The position numbers and the translations under genes are program-made. Positions 32,394 to 41,249 of a stretch of 64,000 nucleotides of DNA are shown piece after piece. Every line of letters starts with the position of its first letter. Position 1 is the first letter of the stretch. Source of the DNA: Epilithonimonas vandammei (GTDB lineage: Bacteria; Bacteroidota; Bacteroidia; Flavobacteriales; Weeksellaceae). The stretch is taken from contig NZ_CP034161.1 of the NCBI RefSeq assembly GCF_003860525.1, positions 2,976,001-3,040,000 on the forward strand. Reading direction: 5' to 3'. The notes beneath the pieces were generated by a model, which was not told where the DNA came from, did not search any database, and saw only the letters and a list, made by a program, of their open reading frames with translations.

Positions 32394-34394
32394 ATGCAGG
32401 GAGAAGACGATTTAAGAGGTTTAGCCAAAATAATGGCTTTTATGCGGGCAGTCAGTATTCTTTTGGTGCTGATGCACCTTTATTGGTTCTGCTACGGGTT
32501 CTTTTTAGAACGTGGTTGGACGTTGGAAATAATCAACAAGATGTTAGGCAATTTCGACCGGACGGCGGGCTTGTTTTCACATACCCTTTATACCAAGGCG
32601 TTCGCTTTGGTTTTGCTTGCTTTGAGTTGTTTGGGAACGAAAGGCGTAAAGAATGAGAAGATAACCTGGGCTAAAATCTACGTGGCTTTGGGCGTTGGTT
32701 TTGTGCTGTTCTTTCTGAACACGCCGTTGTTAAAGCTATCTCCGGTAATAGGCACATTTCTGTATATCCTTACTATCTCGTTAGGTTATATTGCTTTGCT
32801 GATGGCGGGCGTATGGATGAGCCGCTTGCTTCGTACCAACTTAATGGACGATGTTTTCAACAACGAGAACGAGAGCTTTCAACAGGAAACAAAGCTGATG
32901 GAAAATGAATATTCCGTTAACCTGCCTACCAAATTTTACTACAAAGGCAAATGGAACAACGGTTGGATAAACATTGTAAATCCTTTCAGGGCATCAATCG
33001 TGTTGGGTACTCCGGGTTCCGGTAAATCTTATGCCATCGTAAACAACTACATCAAGCAGCAGATTGAGAAAGGCTTTAGTATGTATATATATGATTTTAA
33101 ATTTGACGACCTTTCCACCATTGCCTACAATCATTTATTGAAGCATCGGGATAAGTACAAAGTTCAACCAAAATTCTATGTGATAAATTTCGATGACCCA
33201 CGCAAGAGCCATAGGTGCAATCCACTCAATCCCGATTTTATGACAGACATTTCCGACGCTTACGAAGCGGCTTACACCATAATGCTGAACCTTAACCGTA
33301 GCTGGATACAGAAGCAAGGGGATTTTTTCGTGGAAAGCCCAATTATCCTATTGGCTGCCATTATTTGGTATCTGAAAATCTATGAGGATGGTAAGTATTG
33401 TACATTCCCGCACGCCATTGAATTGCTGAATAAAAAGTATTCGGACGTATTTACCATTCTGACCTCATATTCCGATTTGGAAAACTATCTTTCTCCGTTT
33501 ATGGATGCCTGGCAAGGTGGCGCACAAGACCAATTGCAGGGACAGATTGCATCGGCAAAAATCCCTTTGTCAAGAATGATTAGCCCGCAGTTGTATTGGG
33601 TTATGACCGGCGATGATTTTACGCTTGACATCAACAACCCGAAAGAACCTAAAATTTTGTGCGTGGGTAATAATCCCGACCGCCAAAATATCTACTCCGC
33701 AGCATTGGGTTTATACAATTCGAGAATTGTAAAGCTCATCAACAAAAAAGGGCAATTAAAGAGTTCGGTAATCATAGATGAGTTACCCACGATTTATTTT
33801 AGGGGACTGGACAACCTCATCGCAACGGCGAGAAGTAATAAGGTAGCCGTATGTTTGGGCTTTCAGGATTTTTCGCAATTAACAAGGGATTACGGCGACA
33901 AAGAGAGCAAGGTAATTCAGAATACGGTAGGTAATATTTTCAGTGGTCAGGTGGTTGGCGAAACGGCAAAGAGCCTTTCAGAACGCTTCGGTAAAGTATT
34001 GCAGAAACGCCAAAGTATGACGATTAACCGCAACGATAAATCTACCTCCATTTCCACACAGTTAGACAGCCTTATTCCGGCTTCTAAAATCTCAACACTT
34101 ACACAAGGTATGTTCGTGGGTTCGGTATCGGACAACTTCGATGAGCGCATTGAGCAAAAAATCTTCCACGCTGAAATTGTAGTGGATAATGAAAAGGTCG
34201 CTTCCGAAACCAAAGCCTATCAAAAGATACCGCAAATTTTATCTTTTGTAGATGAGCAGGGCGAGGATAAAATGAAACAGCAGATTGAAAGCAATTACCG
34301 TCAGATAAAGCAAGACATTGTACAGATTATCGAAACTGAATTGGAACGTATCAAGAATGACCCTAACTTACAGCATTTGGTGCAAGAGGGATAA
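32394..34394 (+). CDS. mobC: Type IV coupling protein, VirD4-like, YWFCY type
   Basis: 666 residues. The N-terminal membrane domain contains the family hallmark 'LYWFCYGFF' and four hydrophobic helices up to about 140. The ATPase domain has Walker A 'GTPGSGKSYAIV' (K211) and Walker B 'SSVIIDELPTIYF'. It delivers the relaxase-DNA complex to the secretion channel. It has its own array promoter, although it lies only 102 bp downstream of the relaxase gene. It is followed by a terminator hairpin. Confidence 0.93.
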   Translation: MQGEDDLRGLAKIMAFMRAVSILLVLMHLYWFCYGFFLERGWTLEIINKMLGNFDRTAGLFSHTLYTKAFALVLLALSCLGTKGVKNEKITWAKIYVALGVGFVLFFLNTPLLKLSPVIGTFLYILTISLGYIALLMAGVWMSRLLRTNLMDDVFNNENESFQQETKLMENEYSVNLPTKFYYKGKWNNGWINIVNPFRASIVLGTPGSGKSYAIVNNYIKQQIEKGFSMYIYDFKFDDLSTIAYNHLLKHRDKYKVQPKFYVINFDDPRKSHRCNPLNPDFMTDISDAYEAAYTIMLNLNRSWIQKQGDFFVESPIILLAAIIWYLKIYEDGKYCTFPHAIELLNKKYSDVFTILTSYSDLENYLSPFMDAWQGGAQDQLQGQIASAKIPLSRMISPQLYWVMTGDDFTLDINNPKEPKILCVGNNPDRQNIYSAALGLYNSRIVKLINKKGQLKSSVIIDELPTIYFRGLDNLIATARSNKVAVCLGFQDFSQLTRDYGDKESKVIQNTVGNIFSGQVVGETAKSLSERFGKVLQKRQSMTINRNDKSTSISTQLDSLIPASKISTLTQGMFVGSVSDNFDERIEQKIFHAEIVVDNEKVASETKAYQKIPQILSFVDEQGEDKMKQQIESNYRQIKQDIVQIIETELERIKNDPNLQHLVQEG

Positions 34395-34397
34395 AAC

Positions 34398-34427
34398 AAA
34401 GGGGCTTCCAAAAAGCCCTTTATTTTT
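34398..34427 (+). terminator. Intrinsic terminator of the coupling protein gene
   Basis: Stem AAAGGGGCTT / AAGCCCTTT with one bulged G and a T-rich tail, 3 bp after the stop codon. Confidence 0.75.
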
Positions 34428-34804
34428 ACATTTTAAGCAACAGAAAACCACCAATACTGCCTGTCAATACAATCACAACAGTGCTTAATTTCTTCCGAAA
34501 AAGCATTAGGGCAAGGCATACCGTCATAATTACGGCTTCTTGTCAATCCTATATGGAGGACCGAAACAAATGGCAGCAAATGATGAAAACGGAAGCTGGA
34601 CTTATTCCGTCTAAAAAGAGCCTTCGTTTTTGTCTTTTCCTTGTCGACGATAGTAATCTGTGCAGGAAAGGAAATGAACCGCTTGGAAAATTGCCAATGC
34701 TTCGAAATCAAAAGAGGTGCAATCCTATACACAAAGCCAACACCACTGCACACATTTAATTTTTGCCCTAGCGCCATCAAGTTCATCCACCGTCCGATAA
34801 TAAT
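34428..34804. other. Spacer without a supportable gene
   Basis: About 380 bp between the mob terminator and the TetR operator. Open frames exist on both strands (34433-34813 minus, 34481-34759 plus) but they overlap and match nothing I know. A third plus-strand frame reads GGPKQMAANDENGSWTYSV before a stop near 34612. It may be remnant sequence left by the insertion of the efflux operon. Confidence 0.35.
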
Positions 34805-34858
34805 TTTAATCAAACGATTAAATTGTTTGGTTAAATCAGATAATAGTTTCTATATTTG
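34805..34858 (+). promoter_or_regulatory. Autoregulated promoter of the TetR gene
   Basis: TTTG (34826-34829) and TATATTTG (34851-34858), 21 bp apart, form a good Bacteroidota promoter. A 31-bp inverted repeat (arms TTTAATCAAAC 34805-34815 and GTTTGGTTAAA 34825-34835) covers the -33 box. Within it AATCAAACGATT (34808-34819) is one base different from the boxes before the next two genes. Confidence 0.7.
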
Positions 34859-34882
34859 CAATCTAAAGCATATTAGAGCATA

Positions 34883-35485
34883 ATGGCGAAGTCTAAAGAC
34901 CCGAAGAAAATAGATACTTCCACAGAAGAAAAAATCATAGAGGCAGCTCGTAAAGTATTTCTCGAAAAAGGCTATGCAGCTACACGCACCCGTGATATTG
35001 CTGAAGAAGCGGGGATAAACTTGGCTTTGCTCAACTATTATTTTCGTAGCAAAGAAAAACTATTCCAATTGGTTATGGTGGAAAATTTGCAACAGTTGTT
35101 TAGTGTAGTATTGCCCATAGTCAACAATGATGAACTAACGCTCGAACAGAAATTGGAAACCCTTGCCGAAAACTATATCGATTTGCTTATTGACAATTCT
35201 GATTTGCCTATTTTTATATTGAGTGAAATAAGAGCAAACCCGGAAAGATTTAAGGATAGATTGCAAGTGCAACATATTTTGAGAAACTCTTCCTTTGTCA
35301 GCCAGATAAGGGAGAAAAGACCTGATGTAGAACCGGTACACTTTATCGTTTCCCTTTTGGGAATGATTATTTTCCCGTTTATAGCTAAACCTATTCTGTT
35401 TTCAGATACAAAAAGGTTCAATGCCCTGATGGAAGAAAGAAAGACATTAGTTGTGAAGTGGGCAAAAGCCATTTTGGAAACGTAG
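34883..35485 (+). CDS. TetR-family repressor of the efflux operon
   Basis: 200 residues. N-terminal HTH 'KIIEAARKVFLEKGYAATRTRDIAEEAGINLALLNYYFRSKEKLFQLVM' is canonical TetR (about 15-62). The C-terminal ligand domain resembles the CecR/YbiH type that controls ybhGFSR-like efflux in Enterobacteria. It is the first gene of the cluster, and AATCAAAYGATT boxes upstream of it and of the next two genes suggest it regulates all of them. Confidence 0.88.
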   Translation: MAKSKDPKKIDTSTEEKIIEAARKVFLEKGYAATRTRDIAEEAGINLALLNYYFRSKEKLFQLVMVENLQQLFSVVLPIVNNDELTLEQKLETLAENYIDLLIDNSDLPIFILSEIRANPERFKDRLQVQHILRNSSFVSQIREKRPDVEPVHFIVSLLGMIIFPFIAKPILFSDTKRFNALMEERKTLVVKWAKAILET

Positions 35486-35507
35486 TATATTTTTTTGCAT
35501 ATAAACT

Positions 35508-35519
35508 AATCAAATGATT
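35508..35519 (+). promoter_or_regulatory. TetR-type operator box
   Basis: AATCAAATGATT, an inverted repeat AATCA/TGATT, exactly 32 bp before the ATG of the NAD(P)-binding protein gene. An identical box lies 32 bp before the next gene. Confidence 0.55.
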
Positions 35520-35539
35520 AAAACAAAATAATTAATAAA

Positions 35540-36184
35540 ATGATTAAAAAAATCAACACCTTTCTATTTGAGGCCACAGGCGGAACAGGTAAAGAAATCC
35601 TGATAAAGTTATTAGAACAAAAACACCAGGTATTTGTTTTAGCCCGAAATCCCGAAACATTGAACATTACAGATGACAATCTGAAAATAATCAAGGGCAG
35701 TATTTACAATCCCGAAACGTATCAAAACGAGTTAAGTAAATGCGACCTTGTAATTTCTGCATTGGGTACAGGAACATCAAGAAAGCCGACAGAAATTTAT
35801 TCAAAAGGCGTGCAACAGGTTATTACGGCAATGCGGAAAGCAAATGTAAAACGGCTTATAACTTTGACCGCAGGAGCTTTTGACCCTACCGACCCTGCAA
35901 CCCGAAATTTCATTGTAAAATATATCGTTCAGCCATTGTTCAAAAACATCTATTCTGATATGCAGAAATGGGAAACCATTTTAGAAAACAGCGAGGAAAT
36001 TGATTGGACGATTATTAGACCAAGCCGACTACTGAACGGAAAAGAAAAAGGTAAGTATCGTGTACAGCTCGACCATTGCCCGAAAGGTGGCAGTAAAATA
36101 AACCTAAGCGATTTAGCAGACTTCATTGTTAAGCAAATCAATTCAGATAAATACATTCATCAGAAAGTGGCTATTGCATATTAG
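35540..36184 (+). CDS. NAD(P)-binding oxidoreductase (atypical SDR)
   Basis: 214 residues. The Rossmann loop reads 'FLFEATGGTGKEILIKLL' (GxxGxxG with the first Gly replaced by Glu), followed by 'VFVLARNPETL' and 'DLVISALGTG', as in the atypical SDRs related to biliverdin reductase B/flavin reductase and NAD(P)H-binding quinone reductases. It probably reduces a small molecule, perhaps a quinone or drug that is also a substrate or inducer of the efflux pump. It sits between the regulator and the pump genes. Confidence 0.8.
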   Translation: MIKKINTFLFEATGGTGKEILIKLLEQKHQVFVLARNPETLNITDDNLKIIKGSIYNPETYQNELSKCDLVISALGTGTSRKPTEIYSKGVQQVITAMRKANVKRLITLTAGAFDPTDPATRNFIVKYIVQPLFKNIYSDMQKWETILENSEEIDWTIIRPSRLLNGKEKGKYRVQLDHCPKGGSKINLSDLADFIVKQINSDKYIHQKVAIAY

Positions 36185-36235
36185 TTCGGCAGAATGGTTA
36201 TATAGAGCAAAGTCAATTTTTTTTGCCCTGTAATT

Positions 36236-36247
36236 AATCAAATGATT
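36236..36247 (+). promoter_or_regulatory. TetR-type operator box
   Basis: AATCAAATGATT, 32 bp before the ATG of the TolC-like gene. The flanking 58 bp (36219-36276) closely resemble 35491-35548, so the control region appears to have been duplicated. Confidence 0.55.
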
Positions 36248-36267
36248 GAAACATAAAATTAAATAGA

Positions 36268-37551
36268 ATGATTAAAATAGTAAATAAACAAAAACCGAAA
36301 TGGCTCATTGTCTTAATGCTGATATGCGGCCATTGGTCAATGGCACAGCAAAGCAATTCATTGAGCCTTGATAACTGCCTCGAAATGGCAAAGCAGAATT
36401 ATCCTTTGATAAGGCAATACACGCTGATAGAAAAAACAAAAGAATATTCTATTGCCAATGCTCAAAAAGCGTATTTACCGCAGTTCAATGTAGCAGGGCA
36501 GGCAACCTATCAATCGGCAGTTACGCAAATACCAATCTCATTGCCCAGCGTGGATATTCCGACAATGAGCAAAGACCAATACAAACTATATGGCGAAGTA
36601 TCACAGTCTATTACAGACCTGTTTACCGTGAAAGACCAAAAGGAATACATCAATGCCAATTCCGAAATAGAAGTACAAAAAACAGAAGTAGAGCTTTACA
36701 AGTTAAGAGAACGTATCAACAACCTATATTTTGGGATATTTTTGATTGATGCTCAGATTAAACAAACCGAATTACTTAAAAAGGATATTCAAAGCGGTAT
36801 CGAAAAAACCAATGTAGCCATTGCCAACGGAGTAGCTTTAAAAAGTACAGCCGATAATCTGAAAGCGGAGTTACTGAAAGCTGACCAACGTACCATTGAA
36901 CTGAAAGCCACACGTAAAGGCTATGCAGATATGTTGGCTTTGTTTATCGGTAATCCGATTGATGAAAATACCGTGCTTGAGAAACCACATCGGCAAATGC
37001 TTACCAACACAATCAACCGTCCAGAACTAAAACTTTTCGACTTGCAGAAAAAATCTTTTGACGTACAGGAAAAGCTGATTACAGCTAAAAACCTACCTCG
37101 TTTGAGTGCATTTTTTCAAGGCGGTTTGGGCAGACCGGGTTTGAATATGTTGGATAATGATTTTCAAGGTTACTATATCGGAGGTTTACGTTTGAGTTGG
37201 AACATTACGGGCTTCTACACTTATAAGAACGAAAAGAAAATGCTTGCTAACAGTCAAAGTATGATAGACATACAAAGGGAAACTTTTTTATTTAATACCA
37301 ACCTCACATTGAAACAGCAAAATGCTGATATAACCAAAATGCAGGAATTGATTGAAACTGACAAAAGTATTGTAACACTTCGTGAAAGCGTGAAAAATAC
37401 CACACAAAACCAACTTACTTATGGTACGGCAACTACAAACGATTATCTCATTGCCGTAAATGCCGAAGACCAGGCAAAACAAAATCTGATTTTACACGAA
37501 ATACAGCTTTTAATGACAGAGTACAACACACAAACAACAGCAGGAAATTAG
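36268..37551 (+). CDS. TolC-family outer-membrane efflux protein
   Basis: 427 residues. Signal peptide (WLIVLMLICGHWSMAQ), then 'LSLDNCLEMAKQNYPLIRQYTLIEKTKEYSIANAQKAYLPQFNVAGQATYQ', the standard OEP repeat, with a second repeat from about 230 (LQKKSFDVQEKLITAKNLPRLSAFFQGGLGRPG). It forms the outer-membrane channel for the ABC exporter encoded downstream. It starts an unbroken run of six efflux genes with gaps of at most 21 bp. Confidence 0.9.
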   Translation: MIKIVNKQKPKWLIVLMLICGHWSMAQQSNSLSLDNCLEMAKQNYPLIRQYTLIEKTKEYSIANAQKAYLPQFNVAGQATYQSAVTQIPISLPSVDIPTMSKDQYKLYGEVSQSITDLFTVKDQKEYINANSEIEVQKTEVELYKLRERINNLYFGIFLIDAQIKQTELLKKDIQSGIEKTNVAIANGVALKSTADNLKAELLKADQRTIELKATRKGYADMLALFIGNPIDENTVLEKPHRQMLTNTINRPELKLFDLQKKSFDVQEKLITAKNLPRLSAFFQGGLGRPGLNMLDNDFQGYYIGGLRLSWNITGFYTYKNEKKMLANSQSMIDIQRETFLFNTNLTLKQQNADITKMQELIETDKSIVTLRESVKNTTQNQLTYGTATTNDYLIAVNAEDQAKQNLILHEIQLLMTEYNTQTTAGN

Positions 37552-37572
37552 TAACAATAAAAAAGTAGAACG

Positions 37573-38475
37573 ATGTATAAAATAAGAATAATCACATTGC
37601 TAACAGCTGTTACAGCATTACTAACAGCTTGCAACGACAATAAAGTTTCATTTGATGCTTCAGGCAGTTTTGAAGCAGAGGAAACCATTATTTCATCTGA
37701 AGCCACAGGAACAATCAAACAATTCAATATTGAGGAGGGGCAAACATTAGGAGCAGGACAGGAAATCGGCTACATAGACAGCTTGCAGTTATATTTGAAG
37801 AAAAAACAGTTGGAAGCACAGATAACAGCCATTTTAGGAAAAAAGCCCAATATACCTGTCCAACTATCCGCCTTACAGGAACAGCTAAAAACTACCGAAA
37901 GGGAACGAACAAGAGTAGCCAATTTGGTAAAAGGCGATGCAGCTACACCCAAACAGTTGGACGACATCAACGCACAGATTGAAGTGCTGAAAAAACAGAT
38001 AGAGGCACAACAATCAACATTAAGCATTTCAAGCGAGGGTTTGAGTAAAGACATTGTACCATTACAGGTGCAAGTGGAACAGTTAAACGACCAGTTAGCA
38101 AAATGTAAAATCATCAATCCTGCAAACGGAACAGTGCTTGCCAAATATGCCGAAGCCAACGAAATGACCACAACAGGAAAACCACTTTACAAAATTGCCG
38201 ATTTGTCAAACATCATTTTAAGGGCTTACATCACAAGCAATCAACTCACACAGATTAAACTGAACCAAAAAGTAAAAGTGCTTACCGATGACGGCAAAGG
38301 CGGTTACAAAGAAACAGAGGGAACTGTAACGTGGATAAATGACAAAGCGGAGTTTACGCCAAAAACCATTCAGACCAAAGATGAACGGGCGAATATGGTG
38401 TATGCCGTAAAAATTAAAGTTAAAAATGACGGCTCATACAAAGTAGGTATGTATGGCGAAATAAAATTCCAATAG
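37573..38475 (+). CDS. HlyD/YbhG-type periplasmic adaptor lipoprotein
   Basis: 300 residues. Lipobox 'LLTACND' (Cys about 20) anchors it to the inner membrane. A biotinyl-lipoyl half (GSFEAEETIISSEATGTIKQFNIEEGQTLGAGQEIGYID), a coiled-coil hairpin (about 70-170) and the second lipoyl half with 'IINPANGTVLAKYAEANEMTTTGKPLYKIADLSN' follow. It connects the ABC permeases to TolC. It ends 2 bp before the first ATPase gene. Confidence 0.9.
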   Translation: MYKIRIITLLTAVTALLTACNDNKVSFDASGSFEAEETIISSEATGTIKQFNIEEGQTLGAGQEIGYIDSLQLYLKKKQLEAQITAILGKKPNIPVQLSALQEQLKTTERERTRVANLVKGDAATPKQLDDINAQIEVLKKQIEAQQSTLSISSEGLSKDIVPLQVQVEQLNDQLAKCKIINPANGTVLAKYAEANEMTTTGKPLYKIADLSNIILRAYITSNQLTQIKLNQKVKVLTDDGKGGYKETEGTVTWINDKAEFTPKTIQTKDERANMVYAVKIKVKNDGSYKVGMYGEIKFQ

Positions 38476-38477
38476 CA

Positions 38478-39392
38478 ATGGCAGATGTGGTATTAAATAA
38501 CATTGTAAAGACCTACAATAAAGGCGAAGTAAAGGCAGTAAACGATGTTTCCTTTACCGTAAACAAAGGCGAATTGTTTGGCTTGATTGGAGCAGACGGA
38601 GCAGGAAAAACAAGCATTTTCCGAATATTGACCACCTTGCTTTTGCCCGATGACGGCACAGCTTCCGTAAATGGTTTTGACGTAGTGAAAGACTACAAAG
38701 CTATTCGCAAAAATGTAGGCTATATGCCGGGCAAATTCTCACTGTATCAGGATTTATCCGTAGAGGAAAACCTCAACTTTTTTGCAACGGTATTCAATAC
38801 CACCGTAGTCGAAAATTACGATTTGGTAAAGGACATCTATGTACAATTAGAGCCGTTTAAAAATCGCAGGGCAGGAAAATTGTCGGGCGGTATGAAACAG
38901 AAATTGGCTTTGTGTTGTGCCTTAATTCATCGTCCTACCGTATTGTTTTTAGACGAGCCGACCACAGGCGTAGATGTGGTTTCACGAAAAGAATTTTGGG
39001 AAATGCTGAAAGGCTTAAAGCAACAGGGCATTACCATTTTGGTTTCCACGCCTTATATGGACGAAGCCACGCTTTGCGAACGCATCGCATTGATACAAAA
39101 CGGCAGTATAATGACCATTGATACACCCGATGCAATCATAAGACAGTTTCCCGAAAGATTGTTTGCAGTAAGGGCAACTGAAATGGGCAGATTGCAAAAC
39201 ACTTTGCGAAACAACACGCAGATAAAAAGCTGTTTTTCATTTGGCGACTTTCATCACATTACGTTTCAAAACGATAATGAACATTCACAAAAGAAACTGA
39301 TACAAACCTTGCAGGAAGACAGTTTTCAAGACATTGAACTCAAACACATCACACCAACCATTGAAGATTGCTTTATAAAGCTGATGAATTGA
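38478..39392 (+). CDS. ABC transporter ATP-binding protein (YbhF N-half type)
   Basis: 304 residues. Walker A 'GLIGADGAGKTSIF', signature 'LSGGMKQKLALC', Walker B 'VLFLDEPTTGVD' and the switch His region are intact. The C-terminal about 90 residues form the extra domain seen in drug-export ABC ATPases. In Enterobacteria the two ATPases are fused in YbhF; here they are separate neighbouring genes. They drive the two permeases encoded downstream. Confidence 0.92.
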   Translation: MADVVLNNIVKTYNKGEVKAVNDVSFTVNKGELFGLIGADGAGKTSIFRILTTLLLPDDGTASVNGFDVVKDYKAIRKNVGYMPGKFSLYQDLSVEENLNFFATVFNTTVVENYDLVKDIYVQLEPFKNRRAGKLSGGMKQKLALCCALIHRPTVLFLDEPTTGVDVVSRKEFWEMLKGLKQQGITILVSTPYMDEATLCERIALIQNGSIMTIDTPDAIIRQFPERLFAVRATEMGRLQNTLRNNTQIKSCFSFGDFHHITFQNDNEHSQKKLIQTLQEDSFQDIELKHITPTIEDCFIKLMN

Positions 39393-39393
39393 T

Positions 39394-40140
39394 ATGACAA
39401 GCGAAGTAGTAATAAAAACAGACAAGCTCACCAAGCGTTTCGGCGATTTCATCGCTACAAATGAAATAACCTTTGAAGTATATGCAGGCGAAATTTTCGG
39501 CTTTCTCGGTGCAAATGGTGCAGGCAAAACAACCGCAATGAAAATGCTTTGCGGGCTTTCAAAACCCTCATCGGGCAATGCCACCATTGCAGGTTTTGAT
39601 ATTTACAAGCAGACCGAAGAAATAAAAAAGAACATCGGCTATATGAGCCAAAAATTTTCATTGTACGAAGATTTGACGGTAATAGAAAACATACAATTCT
39701 TTGGCGGAATTTATGGTTTATCCGATAAGCAACTGAAAGCAAAAAGCATCGAACTGATTGAAACATTGGGATTGCAGAGCGAAGCAAAAAAGTTGGTGGC
39801 TTCATTGCCGTTGGGTTGGAAACAGAAATTGGCATTTTCGGTAGCCGTAATTCACGAACCCAAAATTGTTTTTTTAGACGAACCCACAGGAGGAGTTGAC
39901 CCGATTGTTCGCAGACAGTTTTGGGATTTAATTTATCAGGCATCAGGCAGAGGCATTACCATTTTCGTAACCACGCATTATATGGACGAAGCCGAATATT
40001 GTAACCGAATTTCGATGATGGTGGACGGAGTAATACAAGCATTAGACACACCCGACAATTTGAAAAGACAATTTTCCGCAAACACAATGGACGAAGTATT
40101 TTTTGAATTGGCAAGAGGTGCAAAACGAAAATCAGATTAA
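39394..40140 (+). CDS. ABC transporter ATP-binding protein (YbhF C-half type)
   Basis: 248 residues. Walker A 'GFLGANGAGKTTAMKML' and Walker B 'IVFLDEPTGGVDP' are normal, but the ABC signature is 'LPLGWKQKL' in place of LSGGQ. A similar divergent signature is known for the second half of YbhF-type exporters, so the pair is probably asymmetric with one weak ATP site. It begins 1 bp after the first ATPase gene and is followed by permease genes. Confidence 0.92.
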   Translation: MTSEVVIKTDKLTKRFGDFIATNEITFEVYAGEIFGFLGANGAGKTTAMKMLCGLSKPSSGNATIAGFDIYKQTEEIKKNIGYMSQKFSLYEDLTVIENIQFFGGIYGLSDKQLKAKSIELIETLGLQSEAKKLVASLPLGWKQKLAFSVAVIHEPKIVFLDEPTGGVDPIVRRQFWDLIYQASGRGITIFVTTHYMDEAEYCNRISMMVDGVIQALDTPDNLKRQFSANTMDEVFFELARGAKRKSD

Positions 40141-40142
40141 AA

Positions 40143-41249
40143 ATGAAACAGTTTTTATCATTTGTAAGAAAAGAATTTTATCACGTTTTCCGTGATAAGA
40201 AAACGCTGTTAATGCTCTTCGGTTTGCCGATTGCATTGATAGTGTTATTCGGCTTTGCGGTAACCAACGAAATCAAAAATGCAAAAATTGTGATTTGCGA
40301 CTATGCCAAAGACCAAGCCACACAGCAAATCATCAACAAATTGGAAGCAGGAAATCAGTTTAAGATTACAAAAACAATAATGAGCCACACAGAAATTGAA
40401 AATGCTTTCAAAAAAGAAAACATCAAACTGGCAATCATTTTTCCTGCAAACTTCAATAAGGATTTGTTACATCTGAATAAAGCACAGGTACAAATTATTG
40501 CCGATGCTTCAGACCCGAATACCGCCAACACATTAACAAATTACGCAACGGCAATTATTATGGATTATCAGCAGGAATTGATGAAAAACAATACTATTCC
40601 GCTTCGCATTGTTTCAGAAATAAGAATGTTGTACAATCCCGAACTGAAAGGAGCAACCAACTTTGTGCCGGGCATTATGGCGTTGGTACTGTTATTAGTG
40701 TGTGTACTGATGACAGCCGTGTCCATAGTTCGGGAAAAAGAAACAGGCACAATGGAAATTTTGTTGGTTTCGCCCATTAGTCCTTTTTTGGTAATCATTT
40801 CAAAAGCCATTCCTTACTTTTTTCTATCGCTTATCAACCTTTCCGTAATACTTATATTAAGCGTTACCCTGTTAGAAATGCCAATAAATGGCAGTCTTTG
40901 GTTGTTAATAGCCGAAAGTACTTTACTTATCATTTGTGCCTTGTCATTGGGCTTGCTGATTTCTAATAATACCCAATCGCAACAATCCGCAATGCTTATT
41001 TCAATGATGGGTATGTTAGTCCCAACAATGTTGTTTACGGGGTTTATGTTTCCTATTGAAAATATGCCTGTTCCGTTGCAGGTAATAACCAATGTTGTTC
41101 CGTCAAAATGGTATTACATCATTGTAAAATCAATAATGATAAAAGGTTTGGGCTTTTCAGCGATATGGAAAGAAACGCTTATCCTCTTCGGGACAACTTG
41201 CTTTTTGCTGTTTGTCAGTTTAAAAACCTTTAAAAACAGATTGGTATGA
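40143..41249 (+). CDS. ABC-2 type permease (YbhS-like)
   Basis: 368 residues. One membrane helix near the N-terminus (TLLMLFGLPIALIVLFGFAV), a large periplasmic domain, and five helices in the C-terminal 200 residues (FVPGIMALVLLLVCVLMTAVSIVREKETGTMEILLVSPI ...). The 'REKETGTMEILLVSP' element is typical of ABC-2 drug exporters of the YbhS/YhhJ group. It pairs with the following permease, whose gene it overlaps by 4 bp. Confidence 0.92.
   Translation: MKQFLSFVRKEFYHVFRDKKTLLMLFGLPIALIVLFGFAVTNEIKNAKIVICDYAKDQATQQIINKLEAGNQFKITKTIMSHTEIENAFKKENIKLAIIFPANFNKDLLHLNKAQVQIIADASDPNTANTLTNYATAIIMDYQQELMKNNTIPLRIVSEIRMLYNPELKGATNFVPGIMALVLLLVCVLMTAVSIVREKETGTMEILLVSPISPFLVIISKAIPYFFLSLINLSVILILSVTLLEMPINGSLWLLIAESTLLIICALSLGLLISNNTQSQQSAMLISMMGMLVPTMLFTGFMFPIENMPVPLQVITNVVPSKWYYIIVKSIMIKGLGFSAIWKETLILFGTTCFLLFVSLKTFKNRLV

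Noticed and set aside
34433..34813. 126-codon minus-strand frame and a 92-codon plus-strand frame after the mob terminator
   Set aside because: Mutually overlapping, no recognisable domains, and located over spacer DNA that runs into the TetR promoter.
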